From Rossellomorea marisflavi (lineage in GTDB: Bacteria; Bacillota; Bacilli; Bacillales; Bacillaceae_B): a stretch of DNA of 64,000 nt. Every line of letters begins with the position of its first letter. The first letter of the stretch is position 1. Shown in pieces: positions 47,817-57,385 of this stretch. The notes under the pieces were generated by a model that was given only the letters and a program-made list of their open reading frames with translations, had not been told where the DNA came from and ran no database searches. Position numbers and translations under genes: made by a program. Location: assembly GCA_003667865.1 (NCBI GenBank), contig CP033051.1:3722001-3786000 (forward strand), written 5' to 3'.

Positions 47817-47975
47817 TCAAGACAGAATAAAGAAAACTAAGATACTTATCATGATAGTAGTAACTGTTATCATTATGAAACATCTTCGCTTAGGTGTTTT
47901 TCTACCCCAGTATAAAAAAACACCAAAAAATAGTAAAAATATTAATACCATTGCGTAATACAATATGTTTAACAT
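47817..47975 (-). CDS. Possible 52-residue two-helix membrane protein
   Basis: Two hydrophobic helices around a basic turn (YWGRKTPKRRCF). The upstream AAGGA is close to the ATG. It lies in a region of decayed genes, so it may be a remnant. No family recognised. Confidence 0.35.
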   Translation of the reverse strand: MLNILYYAMVLIFLLFFGVFLYWGRKTPKRRCFIMITVTTIMISILVFFILS

Positions 47976-48561
47976 AGTCCTTACAGTTGTCCCTTTCTAT
48001 GTATTTCTTCATAAGGTCTAATTTCTTTATGACTTTACTTTATAGTTTCTTTCCACATCGGTAAATGCAATATGCTTAAAAGAATATTATTCTAGGAAAA
48101 AATATAAAGTTGTTCATACTAGACTTTACTCTTTTAGCAAAAGAATGTTTATTTCGAAAGGATGCAATAAAAAAATGGAGCTTCATCTGGATTGCTGAGT
48201 ACCACTTGAAACGATATTAGAAAGCAGTCATTAATTTAGATTTCTCCTTGAAAGAGGTTATTATAGCCATGAGAATGAACGATCATAAAATTATGCTATG
48301 AATATCGTTCCCAAGTTATTACACGTCATCTTTTTTCCTAAATTCCCAATACTCTAATTCTTTGTTAAATAATTCTTCTTATTAACTTTTTTACCTTTCT
48401 ATTCGATATAATGAATGTACTCATTTTATGCTTTCATACTGTAATCACAAATGTCATTTTGACAGAGTCTTTATCTATGTACGGAAGTTTAGCACACCCA
48501 AATTTTCAATACTTGGTATTGCATTTATCAGCTACTAATACAAGCAAAAGAGGTACTTCAT
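47976..48561. other. Gene-poor region upstream of the MHYT-EAL gene
   Basis: About 590 bases with no convincing ORF or hairpin. TTGACA at about 48459 could be a -35 box for the gene at 48562, but no good -10 follows at normal spacing. Confidence 0.35.
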
Positions 48562-50598
48562 ATGTTTTCATTACCTAATACTGAGAATCTTTATATCATC
48601 GAAGGAGAGTATTCATCTACTGTAGTCGTTGTTTCTGTTATCATTGCATGCTTTGCTTCCTATACGGCATTATCCATGAATGAACGCATTAAATATAATA
48701 GTGTATTTCATCGTTATATTTGGTTGGGATTAGCATCGATTGCTATGGGACTTGGTGTTTGGTCTATGCATTTTATTGGGATGAGCGCATTTATGCTTCC
48801 GATTCCAATTGAATACGATGTTTTCTTAACGATCGTCTCTATTTTCCCTGCTGTTTTTGCATCTTATTTAGCATTCTATATAGCCAATCGCTCAAATGTA
48901 ACCCACTGGCCATATATTGTCTCTGCCGTCATCATGGGTCTTGGAATTTCAACCATGCACTATGTTGGTATGGCCGCTATAGAGCTTGATATACCTTATA
49001 TCTATGATTTTAAGACATTTTCACTTTCCATTGGTATCGCCATTGTCGTTTCTTATATTGCTATTGTTATATTTTCCTTAAAGCATAAATTCATGGCCAA
49101 CCGACTACTAAAGATGGTAACGGCTATTATTATGGGATTAGCTGTATCTAGCATGCACTATACAGGAATGAATGCCATGATCTGTTATGCCCCAGGACCA
49201 TTAACTGCAGACTCTAATAACAATATGCATATTACACTTCTAACAATCTCTATAACTGTTGGAATCACGATTATTTTAGCCCTTTCAGCATTATCAAGCT
49301 TGCTTGACCGATATGTAGAATACCGTTTTAATTATTTCGATTCTCTTACCTCATTGCCAAACCGTAGACAATTTGAAAAGGATTTGGATCGTTACTACTC
49401 AGGAGGTAGCTTAGCCATTATTCAACTGTATAACTTAGATAAATGGAATCATGGATATGGGTACTCTTTTGGCGATGAGATTATAAGATTAATAGGCAAT
49501 ATTATTAAAGAATTCAAGACACCCTTTGGTAATCTGTATCGTATTGATGGAAACCGTTTTGTTATTTTCCTTGATCACCGATATGATGTATCTGTTCTAA
49601 AAGCATCTCTAAAGGACATTTCTGAACAACTAAAGAATCCCATTACAATAGAGCATCAGAAATTAATTATTGAAATGGTAACAGCAGTATCTACATCTAT
49701 GAAGGGTGAGAGTAAGCAAAAGTTATTTGCCAATGCTTCTGATGTGTTTCATCATGCTTCTCAGGATGATTATTTTCAAATTATCGAATATGATCCAACG
49801 ATTCATACGTACTCTTTTGAAAAACAATTAGCACAGGAAATTGATGTTGCCATTAGCAATGATGAATTATTCCTCGTCTATCAGCCGAAGGTTTGTTCAA
49901 AAAAACGAGAAGTTGTAGGAGTAGAAGCACTACTAAGATGGAACCATCCTGTTCATGGTTTTATATCACCAGGTGTGTTTATCCCAATTCTTGAAGAGAG
50001 TGGAAAAATGTATGAAGTTACTGATTGGATTGTAGCGAAAGTTTGTACGCAAATTGCTTTATGGAACGAGCGTGAAGCTAACAGCTACCCGGTTTCTATC
50101 AATATCCCAGGGCCTTATGTGACTTCACCACAACTTATGAGGGTTCTAACTGAGAATGTTGCTATCCATCAAATTGATAGCCGCAATATTGAACTTGAAA
50201 TAACAGAAACTAGTGTGATAAATAATATTCAGTCTGCTATTAAAGCCATTCAAGAATTTAGAGATTTTGGTTTTTCAGTTGCATTAGATGATTTTGGAAA
50301 AGGAGTATCCTCCCTCTCCTACTTAAAGCTTCTGCCCATTTCAACATTAAAAATTGACAAGTCATTTATTGATGATGTTCCGGGTTCAGAGAAGGATTCG
50401 TCAATCATAGAAGCCATTATCTCCTTAGGTTCTTCTCTTAACCTAGATATTGTCATAGAAGGGGTTGAAAGCGAGGATCAAGTACGTTTCTTAACTTCCA
50501 TGTCTGAGCTTCCAATTATTCAAGGTTACTATTTTTCAAAGCCTTTAAAGGAAAAAGATCTTACTGATTGGTTTCATGAGTTCTACTCTACAACCTGA
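48562..50598 (+). CDS. MHYT-(degenerate GGDEF)-EAL c-di-GMP phosphodiesterase
   Basis: 678 residues. Seven helices (about 15-250) carry three MHYT-type motifs (MHFIGM, MHYVGM, MHYTGM), thought to sense oxygen, CO or NO through copper. The GGDEF domain is degenerate: the motif reads DGNRF, so it should not make c-di-GMP. The EAL domain is intact: VGVEALLRW, NIPGPYV, ELEITET, LDDFGKGVSSLSYL, KIDKSF and IEGVES. Predicted net activity is hydrolysis of c-di-GMP at the membrane. GAGGT precedes the start. Confidence 0.9.
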   Translation: MFSLPNTENLYIIEGEYSSTVVVVSVIIACFASYTALSMNERIKYNSVFHRYIWLGLASIAMGLGVWSMHFIGMSAFMLPIPIEYDVFLTIVSIFPAVFASYLAFYIANRSNVTHWPYIVSAVIMGLGISTMHYVGMAAIELDIPYIYDFKTFSLSIGIAIVVSYIAIVIFSLKHKFMANRLLKMVTAIIMGLAVSSMHYTGMNAMICYAPGPLTADSNNNMHITLLTISITVGITIILALSALSSLLDRYVEYRFNYFDSLTSLPNRRQFEKDLDRYYSGGSLAIIQLYNLDKWNHGYGYSFGDEIIRLIGNIIKEFKTPFGNLYRIDGNRFVIFLDHRYDVSVLKASLKDISEQLKNPITIEHQKLIIEMVTAVSTSMKGESKQKLFANASDVFHHASQDDYFQIIEYDPTIHTYSFEKQLAQEIDVAISNDELFLVYQPKVCSKKREVVGVEALLRWNHPVHGFISPGVFIPILEESGKMYEVTDWIVAKVCTQIALWNEREANSYPVSINIPGPYVTSPQLMRVLTENVAIHQIDSRNIELEITETSVINNIQSAIKAIQEFRDFGFSVALDDFGKGVSSLSYLKLLPISTLKIDKSFIDDVPGSEKDSSIIEAIISLGSSLNLDIVIEGVESEDQVRFLTSMSELPIIQGYYFSKPLKEKDLTDWFHEFYSTT

Positions 50599-50611
50599 TA
50601 ATAAGACAATT

Positions 50612-50660
50612 TGGCCTCTCATCCATTCATTATGATTTACGAAAGATGAGAGACCATTTT
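50612..50660. terminator. Terminator between convergent genes
   Basis: ggcctctcatc (50613-50623) pairs with gatgagagacc (50645-50655), followed by attttt on the plus strand. It ends the MHYT-EAL transcript. Confidence 0.7.
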
Positions 50661-50755
50661 TCTATGAAGGGAATATATAAGGTTGAAGAGCTATTAGTAT
50701 ATCGTACTCCTTCAATATCACAACGATATTCTACTAATATAGAGGTTATGATTTC

Positions 50756-51514
50756 TTATTCTCGAAACAAGTGATAGAGCATACGATTCTTATCTTCAAA
50801 AAATTGACTCATAATCTTAAAATGACTAGTTTCCTCTAACTTTACCTCTTCTATATTATCTGCAGTAAGCTGAATAATTTTTGCATCTGGATATGCCATT
50901 AGTATGGGAGAATGTGTTGAGATAATAAATTGTGAGCCATCTTGAACCAACTCATGTATTCTTGAAAGCATTGACATTTGTCTAAGAGGAGAGAGTGCCG
51001 CTTCAGGCTCATCTAAAATATATAAGCCCTTGCCACTAAAACGATTCATAAATGCAGCAAAAAAAGATTCACCATGTGACTGTTCATGTAAAGAAACACC
51101 ACCATACGAATTGATGATCTTTGGTCCTCCCCCTTCTTTATCTAATTCTTCTATATTTGTAGCAAGATTGTAGAACGTCTCAGCGCGAAAGAAGAAATGA
51201 TCTTTTGGCTTATGGAGTCCTCTTATAACCTTCAGATAGTGATCAAGATTTGAATGAGAGTCATAGCTTGAGAAATTAAAATTTAACGTTCCTCCCTCAG
51301 GGTTAAAACCTAATGCAATCGCTATCCCTTCTAAAAATGTTGATTTTCCCATACCATTTTCTCCAACGATATACGTAACATTTGGATGGAAGTGTAGTGT
51401 ATCAACTAGCTCTTTGACAACAGGTAAATTCAGAGGGAAACCGTTAAATGATTCTATTAATTCTTTCTTTAATTGTACGCTTTTTACATATTGGTTTTCG
51501 TGACTCAGTTTCAT
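50756..51514 (-). CDS. AAA/ABC-type ATPase of the AAA_21-like group
   Basis: 252 residues from ATG 51514 (GGAGGG upstream). The Walker A is VGENGMGKST. The signature-like SYGGVSLHEQSHGE and Walker B LYILDEPEAALSP follow, with a switch His in STHSP. It is a soluble ABC-like ATPase without membrane partner, comparable to predicted ATP-binding proteins of the RecF/SMC-like kind. Role unknown. The GNAT gene upstream is 18 bp away. Confidence 0.8.
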   Translation of the reverse strand: MKLSHENQYVKSVQLKKELIESFNGFPLNLPVVKELVDTLHFHPNVTYIVGENGMGKSTFLEGIAIALGFNPEGGTLNFNFSSYDSHSNLDHYLKVIRGLHKPKDHFFFRAETFYNLATNIEELDKEGGGPKIINSYGGVSLHEQSHGESFFAAFMNRFSGKGLYILDEPEAALSPLRQMSMLSRIHELVQDGSQFIISTHSPILMAYPDAKIIQLTADNIEEVKLEETSHFKIMSQFFEDKNRMLYHLFRE

Positions 51515-51532
51515 AGTATTTCCCTCCACTCC

Positions 51533-52030
51533 TTATGTAATGTTTTTATAATAGATGATTGTACTTTCTAGTTCTCCATTAGCTGATTGTGCAAATCGTG
51601 GAATACTTCCTACCTCGATATAATGTAGAGACTTATATAAAATATTGGAAGGGTCTCCTTCCCTCGTATCCAATATGATCAGTGAGCGGCCGAGCTGCTT
51701 CGCTTTTTCTTCAGCTGATTCCATTAGCTTCTTGGCAATTCCTTTTCTGCGATACGCTGGATGGGTCATTAACTTGGCTATTTCGGCACGATGTTGACCA
51801 TTTTCCTTCGTACATAAATGCAATTGAATGGTTCCAACAATGGTACTATCAATGATTGCAATGAATAATAAAGTTGAAGGATTCATCACTTCAGCCCAGT
51901 AAGCTCTTGCAGTATCTACATCTAATGGAGGTAAGAAACCAATAGATGCACCGGTATCCACTACAAGCTTCAATAGATTGACTAGTTCATCAAGTTCTTG
52001 ATCGATCGTTCTAAGTTCTTTTAATTCCAT
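51533..52030 (-). CDS. GNAT-family N-acetyltransferase
   Basis: 165 residues. Motif A is AEIAKLMTHPAYRRKGIAKK (R-R-K-G-I-A), then the AKQLGRSLIILDTREGDPS strand and YKSLHYIEVGSIP. Substrate unknown. AAGGAGAT precedes the start. Followed closely by the ATPase gene. Confidence 0.88.
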   Translation of the reverse strand: MELKELRTIDQELDELVNLLKLVVDTGASIGFLPPLDVDTARAYWAEVMNPSTLLFIAIIDSTIVGTIQLHLCTKENGQHRAEIAKLMTHPAYRRKGIAKKLMESAEEKAKQLGRSLIILDTREGDPSNILYKSLHYIEVGSIPRFAQSANGELESTIIYYKNIT

Positions 52031-52137
52031 AAGGGCATCTCCTTTTTAATTGGAATGGGTACTTTTGAAGAAGCCTACCTTAATTGGATACGCGTTACAT
52101 TCCTAACTTTTTATGTGTAACAAATAAGCTTTCAAGG

Positions 52138-52512
52138 TCACCAACTATCTTCTACCTCATATTTCTTTTGCATTGAATCAGAAGGGTGTAATTGCTCCCC
52201 TTCAATAATAATGGCCATCAGCCCAAGATCTGTTACAGTTTCATGCCATTCACCTTTCTCCCAGAAAACAGCATCACCAGGACTTACCATATGAAACCTA
52301 TCTTCTGCTCCTCGTACCTTACCCTCTCCACTAACAATGAGTAAAAGCTGCGATTCAACAGCTTTGTGATAGCCAATTGTTCCATTTGATTCAAGATGCA
52401 TACAACCAATATGTACTGGATTATCCGTTGTGATAATCCTAGACATTATAAAGTCTGAATGAAACATGACTATTTTTTTCCCTACTTCTTTTGAGAATCG
52501 ATATATTTCCAT
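52138..52512 (-). CDS. Cupin-domain protein
   Basis: 124 residues from ATG 52512, which has AGGAGG; the longer frame to 52599 has no ribosome site. A cupin barrel with HKAVESQLLLIVSGEGKVRG (motif 1) and GDAVFWEKGEWHETVT (motif 2, with a His). It could bind a metal or sugar-like ligand; function not predictable. Confidence 0.8.
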   Translation of the reverse strand: MEIYRFSKEVGKKIVMFHSDFIMSRIITTDNPVHIGCMHLESNGTIGYHKAVESQLLLIVSGEGKVRGAEDRFHMVSPGDAVFWEKGEWHETVTDLGLMAIIIEGEQLHPSDSMQKKYEVEDSW

Positions 52513-52620
52513 GGTAAACCTCCTTATCAATAAAAACACGTAACTACATTCTCTAGCTTTCACTAATTTCCCTTCTAATTTTTCGCGATAGAGATACATT
52601 TAGTTACCTCCAATCGTTTA

Positions 52621-53067
52621 CTAATTTCCACTTCCGGAAACACTAGTTAAACTCGTTTCTTTTCCATTTTTAACTACATCAATAGAATCATAGGCATGGT
52701 CTAATGTAATTTCATAGATAAGTGAGTTAGGTATGCTTTCACTATAGCCTTTATTCGACTGCTTGGTTTCCACAAAGATATTTAGAATATCTTTAACCCC
52801 CTCAACGTTAAAATTAGTAATTTCATAGGGCTTCTCTCCATTTAACACATTGACTTCATTTAAAAAAATATAAATGATTTCTTTATTATAAAAGTATAGA
52901 TGTGTACCATTGGTGTCTTCATTAAACTGAATGAATTCTTGCACTGCAGGGTCAAGTTTTCCCCTCTCTTCAATTTGGTCTACATGTAACTCATTTGACA
53001 TCAGTTCTTTTGAATGACATCCACTAAGAACCACTATAATGAGGACTAGTACAAGAATTCTCTTCAT
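52621..53067 (-). CDS. Hypothetical lipoprotein
   Basis: 148 residues from ATG 53067 (AGAGGGG upstream). Type II signal peptide with lipobox LSGC at about residue 17. The mature part has mixed strands (THLYFYNKEIIYIFLNEVNV) and no known domain. Confidence 0.7.
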   Translation of the reverse strand: MKRILVLVLIIVVLSGCHSKELMSNELHVDQIEERGKLDPAVQEFIQFNEDTNGTHLYFYNKEIIYIFLNEVNVLNGEKPYEITNFNVEGVKDILNIFVETKQSNKGYSESIPNSLIYEITLDHAYDSIDVVKNGKETSLTSVSGSGN

Positions 53068-53148
53068 TATAATTCCCCTCTTTTTATCTGAAGTAGTTAA
53101 GATTATACCACCATATTTTTCCTTTTTATATAGTTCAATCCATGTTCT

Positions 53149-53174
53149 AAAAAAAGAACCCAAAACGGATTCTA
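53149..53174 (-). terminator. Weak intrinsic terminator
   Basis: Minus-strand agaatcc/gggttct stem with T run ttttttt, just after the SunI-like gene. Confidence 0.5.
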
Positions 53175-53175
53175 A

Positions 53176-53427
53176 TTAGTTATTAATCTTATTCAATATA
53201 GCTGTTGGATTTGTTGTATACAGGATATACGATTGCAACTTAGTCTTAATGACTACTCGATCTGTTGTTCCATATGGGGTACCAATTCTTATTGCTTCTT
53301 TAATTTCTCCACCATATGTATCATCTAAGTACACATCAAGAATATCAAATAAAGGGATTTCTAATTTTGATAATTGCCATCTAATCGTTAGCAGCTCTTT
53401 CGTTTTTTTTATGTTTATACCAAGCAT
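53176..53427 (-). CDS. SunI/YnzG-like PH-fold small protein
   Basis: 83 residues (ATG 53427 or 53430). [20 protein letters not shown], the [17 protein letters not shown] stretch and [20 protein letters not shown] match the SunI/YnzG family, whose SunI member gives immunity to sublancin in B. subtilis. No bacteriocin gene is near, and the N-terminal membrane anchor seen in SunI is not obvious. Confidence 0.7.
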   Translation of the reverse strand: MLGINIKKTKELLTIRWQLSKLEIPLFDILDVYLDDTYGGEIKEAIRIGTPYGTTDRVVIKTKLQSYILYTTNPTAILNKINN

Positions 53428-53569
53428 CATAGTAAATCACTCCTTCATTATAATACGGGCTTGGTATAATAATGGTTTCAATAAATTAACGGATGGCCAC
53501 GAATGTAGGTTGATATAGAACAATCACATGATTCATTCTCACTGTTTTCTCCACTTTTATTCTGTCTTT

Positions 53570-53610
53570 ATAAAAAGGAGCTGAAGTAGTTCTCCATGCT
53601 CCTTTTTATT
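53570..53610 (-). terminator. Intrinsic terminator of the AraC-type gene
   Basis: aaaaaggagc/gctccttttt stem. The T run lies on the minus strand after the stop at 53628. Confidence 0.8.
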
Positions 53611-53627
53611 ATATTAATAATGGCTCT

Positions 53628-54491
53628 TTATTTCGAAACGATTGGGATCCACACCTCAGAATGATAGGCGGTACTTGTCACATCACCTTCTGGATATGAT
53701 TCCAATTGTGGACCCTCCGCAGGTTTATACCCAGTAGAAGGAAACCATTCAGTAAACACGCGATCCCAGACTTGTTGAATGGCATGAGGCATTGCACCAA
53801 TTGATTCAAACACCGCCCATGTTTGTGACGGAATCTCAATTTCCTCGATGTTTTCTAAATCAATCGGCTCACTAGGCTTTTCAATTCCGATAAAATAAAC
53901 AAACTCATTTGAATCGGAGTTAAAATCAGTACATACACCAACAACACCTAGATCCCCTGCGTAGGCTGAAAGATGATCTGTAAAGCCATTTGTGTTTACC
54001 TCATCCCAGAACTGGGGAATTCTTTTCAAGTTCTCACCATTCTCCATAGAAACTGTTATCCCTTGACCAACAACTTGAAATGATGGTTTCTCTAAGATCT
54101 TGTAATTCATTTCTTCTACTCCTTTTAATTGAATTTGAAAAGAGAGCTTCGGATAGGCTTTTAACGTACTCCCAGACGACCGCGCTTCAGAAGGACTAAT
54201 ACCATGAGCCTTTTTAAACGCTTTAGAAAATGCCTCTGGTGTTTCATACCCATACTTCAATGCAATATCAATGACTTTTTGGTTATGAAATGCCAGTTCT
54301 TGAGCGGCAAGAGTAAGTCTTCGTTTACGAATATACTCTGCTACTGTTACTCCTGTCACCATATGGAAAAGCCTTTGAAAATAAAACTTTGATGTTGCGG
54401 CTGCTTCTGCAATATCATCCATTGAAAGCTCTGAATCTAATCGTTCTTCAATAAACTGAATGCTATCCATCAGCCTTTGTAAGCCATCCAT
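53628..54491 (-). CDS. AraC-family regulator with GyrI-like effector domain
   Basis: 287 residues. Two N-terminal helix-turn-helices (MDDIAEAAATSKFYFQRLFH and IDIALKYGYETPEAFSKAFK) form the AraC DNA-binding domain (about 1-105). A GyrI-like small-molecule domain runs from about 125 to 285 (KPSFQVVGQGITV, WAVFESIGAMPHAIQQVWDR and FPSTGYKPAEGPQLESYPEG). It resembles drug-sensing activators such as BltR/Rob types in layout. GGAG precedes the start. Target genes are not obvious here. Confidence 0.9.
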   Translation of the reverse strand: MDGLQRLMDSIQFIEERLDSELSMDDIAEAAATSKFYFQRLFHMVTGVTVAEYIRKRRLTLAAQELAFHNQKVIDIALKYGYETPEAFSKAFKKAHGISPSEARSSGSTLKAYPKLSFQIQLKGVEEMNYKILEKPSFQVVGQGITVSMENGENLKRIPQFWDEVNTNGFTDHLSAYAGDLGVVGVCTDFNSDSNEFVYFIGIEKPSEPIDLENIEEIEIPSQTWAVFESIGAMPHAIQQVWDRVFTEWFPSTGYKPAEGPQLESYPEGDVTSTAYHSEVWIPIVSK

Positions 54492-55058
54492 TGTAACAAC
54501 TCCTTTTCTACCTTCAATATACTAGGAGCACATCCTTGCATCCGGTCATTTCGTGCTATCTTTAAACCGATTTTCAATCATTTTCATCTTTTTTGAAAAG
54601 TTATCATGGTTAGCGTTACATGAGATTTCGTTTTCAAAACTTACTCAGGTACTAGACTATGAAGTCATGACATCATGCATCGGACATTTATTCCGTTATT
54701 TCATAAAAAATACTAGCTTTCAAGGGAGACTCGGACATCTATTCCGTTATACGTCCAAAATACTCCGGATCCCCCTCTTTCCCTAAGGAATAACGGAACA
54801 AATGTCCGCCACCTCATCAAATTTGTTGTTATTCGCCTAAATAGCGGACTAAATGTCCGCTTCAGCCCCAAACAACATAAATCTGCAATAAGCTTCACCA
54901 TTTGACACATTCCTTAACCACTACATAAATCAAAACGCTTGGCCATGAGACTCTTCCTCTAACCAAGCATTTAAGACATTAGTATTAAAATCAATACAAA
55001 AGTAATTATATATTTGCATCGGTTGTATTTGAATTAACTCAAAGCTAGCATCTTCTTC
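54492..55058. other. Intergenic region with a cggacat...ccgttat repeat patch
   Basis: 567 bases without a convincing gene. 54681-54860 holds four copies of a 19-20-base motif described separately. The rest shows no ORF or clear promoter. Confidence 0.4.
54681..54860. repeat. Two direct and two inverted copies of a ~19-bp motif
   Basis: cggacattta-ttccgttat (54681-54699) and cggacatcta-ttccgttat (54732-54750) are repeated inverted at 54790-54808 and at about 54841-54860 (more divergent). Paired copies could fold into long hairpins. It may be a remnant of an interspersed repeat family. Confidence 0.6.
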
Positions 55059-56489
55059 TTAATATGCCTTTGCCCAATACACTAATGATGAAGCCTCTTT
55101 ACCACAACATACACATGTATCTGAAATGGCTTCTTGTTCAAATGGCATACATCGAGAGGTAGCTCCTGTTTCTTCTTTAACCTTGTCCTCACAAGCTCTC
55201 TCTCCACACCACATTGCTTTTACAAAGCCTGTTTTAGACTCGAAGAATTCTTTTAGAGAGGCAAAGTCCAACACCATTTCTGTATGTTCCTCTCGATGTT
55301 GTCGTGCTCTTTCGAATAATTTTTTTTGTATTTCGTCTAGTAGTGATTGAATTTGTCTTTCTAGATTTATAAGAGATACCGTGATCTTATCACCAGTGTC
55401 ACGACGAACAAGCACGACTTGCTCCTGTTCTATATCACGAGGACCTACTTCAAGTCGAATTGGAATTCCTTTCATTTCATACTCATTAAACTTCCAGCCT
55501 GGCTTTTTGTCACTTGCATCAATATCAACACGTACGACGTCTGATAATTGTTTTTTTAGGCTGTATGCAAAATCCAATACCCCTTCTTTATGCTGTGCTA
55601 TTGGTACAATCATCACTTGAGTTGGTGCTAATCTTGGTGGAACGACTAACCCACGATCATCCCCGTGTACCATAATCATTGCTCCGATGATTCTTGTCGT
55701 AAATCCCCAAGATGTTTGATGAACATATTGAAGACTTCCTTCTCGGTCCGTAAATTGAATATCAAATGCCTTTGCAAATCCATCACCTAAATAATGAGAA
55801 GTACCTGATTGTAGTGCCTTTCCATCGTGCATTAAACTTTCAATGGTATATGTGTATTCTGCACCTGCAAATTTTTCTTTATCTGTTTTTTGACCTTTGA
55901 TTACTGGGATGGCAAGATACTCTTCACAGATTTCAGCATACACTTTTAGCATTTTTATTGCTTCTTCATCTGCTTCGTCCTTTGTTTCATGGCATGTATG
56001 ACCTTCTTGCCATAGAAACTCAAGTGTACGTAGAAAGGGACGCGTCGTTTTCTCCCAACGCACGACATTCGCCCATTGATTATAAAGCTTTGGTAGATCA
56101 CGATAGGAATGAATAATGTTTTTGTAATGCTCTCCAAATAGAACCTCTGAGGTTGGGCGTACAACTAATCGCTCGGTTAATTCTTCATCTCCACCATGTG
56201 TCACCCACGCAACTTCTGGAGCAAAGCCCTCGATATGGTCTTTCTCTTTATTTAATAAGCTCTCTGGAATGAATAATGGCATATACACATTTTCATGTCC
56301 TGTTTCCTTAATACGTTTGTCCAGTTCATTTTTGATGTTATCCCATATGGCATATCCGTATGGCCGAATAATCATGGAACCACGGACACTAGAATAATCT
56401 ATTAATTCTGCCTTTGTTACGATATCCGTATACCATTGAGCAAAATCCTCATGGCGACTTGTTATTTTTTCAACAAAACCTTTTGACAT
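55059..56489 (-). CDS. proS: Prolyl-tRNA synthetase, archaeal/eukaryotic-type (ProS type 3)
   Basis: 476 residues from ATG 56489 (GAGGTGG upstream). It has class II motifs, including the motif 2 [20 protein letters not shown] and motif 3 [13 protein letters not shown], an anticodon-binding domain, and a C-terminal zinc-type domain with CGERAC and CVCCGKEA, ending in WAKAY. These belong to the shorter archaeal-type ProRS lacking the bacterial editing insert. It charges tRNA-Pro. A T-box leader precedes it. Many Bacillus species carry it beside the ordinary bacterial proS, and whether that is so here cannot be seen. Confidence 0.95.
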   Translation of the reverse strand: MSKGFVEKITSRHEDFAQWYTDIVTKAELIDYSSVRGSMIIRPYGYAIWDNIKNELDKRIKETGHENVYMPLFIPESLLNKEKDHIEGFAPEVAWVTHGGDEELTERLVVRPTSEVLFGEHYKNIIHSYRDLPKLYNQWANVVRWEKTTRPFLRTLEFLWQEGHTCHETKDEADEEAIKMLKVYAEICEEYLAIPVIKGQKTDKEKFAGAEYTYTIESLMHDGKALQSGTSHYLGDGFAKAFDIQFTDREGSLQYVHQTSWGFTTRIIGAMIMVHGDDRGLVVPPRLAPTQVMIVPIAQHKEGVLDFAYSLKKQLSDVVRVDIDASDKKPGWKFNEYEMKGIPIRLEVGPRDIEQEQVVLVRRDTGDKITVSLINLERQIQSLLDEIQKKLFERARQHREEHTEMVLDFASLKEFFESKTGFVKAMWCGERACEDKVKEETGATSRCMPFEQEAISDTCVCCGKEASSLVYWAKAY

Positions 56490-56519
56490 TACGTTCCACC
56501 TCATTATGATTTACATGAT

Positions 56520-56745
56520 ACAAAAAAGCTCTGCCTTAAATTAGGGACCATTTCTGGCGGTACCACCCTAATTTAAAGCAAAGCTTTACACTCTTCCATG
56601 GTAACGGTATTGAACCGCTATGTCTTCAAGCTATCCGACACAGAACTCAGAGGCAGGTTCAGATGCGCAACTATAGCTACCTTTCACCAATTGGTAGCCT
56701 CTCTATAATAGGCACTCTCATCTTACTAATCCTCTTCAATGCTTC
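56520..56745 (-). promoter_or_regulatory. T-box riboswitch of proS
   Basis: The T-box TGGTACCGC lies at 56557-56565 (minus strand) inside a long terminator hairpin (arms 56522-56546 and 56566-56587 with a T run). Stem I lies upstream, with the conserved GGTGAAAG loop at about 56681-56688. A CCU triplet at 56655-56657 is a plausible proline specifier. It senses uncharged tRNA-Pro and allows read-through. Confidence 0.9.
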
Positions 56746-56799
56746 ATTATTTTAGAAAATCATATAGAATTCGATTCATATTGTCAATATGTAATTGAT

Positions 56800-56943
56800 C
56801 TAATTTACAAATATATTTTTTATTATTTGAAATAATACCCTTGGAATGAAGAGGATGATGCTTGCAATAAAATCGGCGATTGCATAATCTCGAACCTCTC
56901 GAAAAAAATCTACTATCCCTGATAAAACTCTTCTTCTTCTCAT
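56800..56943 (-). CDS. 47-residue amphipathic/membrane-associated peptide
   Basis: The minus strand from ATG 56943 reads MRRRRVLSGIVDFFREVRDY, then a hydrophobic stretch ASIILFIPRVLFQIIKNIFV, to TAG 56800. AGGAAGTG precedes the ATG. The basic start and one hydrophobic helix suggest membrane association. It lies between the T-box and a small membrane protein gene. Not recognised. Confidence 0.55.
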   Translation of the reverse strand: MRRRRVLSGIVDFFREVRDYAIADFIASIILFIPRVLFQIIKNIFVN

Positions 56944-57049
56944 CTTGCACTTCCTATTTCTTTTGTTTGAATTTCCTTGTTAAGCAAGCAGAAACAACGA
57001 TAGAAAAGATATCACGAGCTGTCTTTCAAAAGCTTATTTTATTACACTA

Positions 57050-57385
57050 TTAATAGCTTTTCCGTTTTCCAGCCCAGAACCCTATTGTCCCGAAAAATAG
57101 GTTATTCAAAACGAGAAATAGGGTTAATAATGGATGTTCCGTTACAAAATTAATTACAAAATCTGTTCCTATGTATAACCCCTTTGAAATGGATTCAACT
57201 GTAGAGATAAAGAAGGGAAGTAATTTTCCATTTTCGAGTAGAATATAAAGGTATACGATAAAGCCAATGACAAATGCAAAGAACAGAAGCCTAATCAATC
57301 GAATGACTGTAAAAGACACTTCACTGTTAGAATGAGTGGTTTTTGAAGTGGACTTGTTCATTTTTCTCACTTTTGTTTTTGCCAT
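57050..57385 (-). CDS. Small membrane protein
   Basis: 111 residues with a basic, Ser/Thr-rich N-terminus and two to three helices (about 28-47, 65-82, 85-103). GGAGGATA lies before the start. Unknown family. It may be co-transcribed with the 47-residue ORF downstream. Confidence 0.6.
   Translation of the reverse strand: MAKTKVRKMNKSTSKTTHSNSEVSFTVIRLIRLLFFAFVIGFIVYLYILLENGKLLPFFISTVESISKGLYIGTDFVINFVTEHPLLTLFLVLNNLFFGTIGFWAGKRKSY

Noticed and set aside
47710..47958. Plus-strand 82-codon ORF
   Set aside because: No ribosome site, Lys/Ile-rich AT-driven frame; minus-strand alternatives are slightly better and still doubtful.
54681..54860. CRISPR array
   Set aside because: Only four imperfect copies in opposite directions with uneven spacing and no cas genes.
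56747..56950. Minus-strand 67-codon ORF before the T-box
   Set aside because: The overlapping 47-residue frame (56800-56943) has a better ribosome site and a more protein-like sequence.
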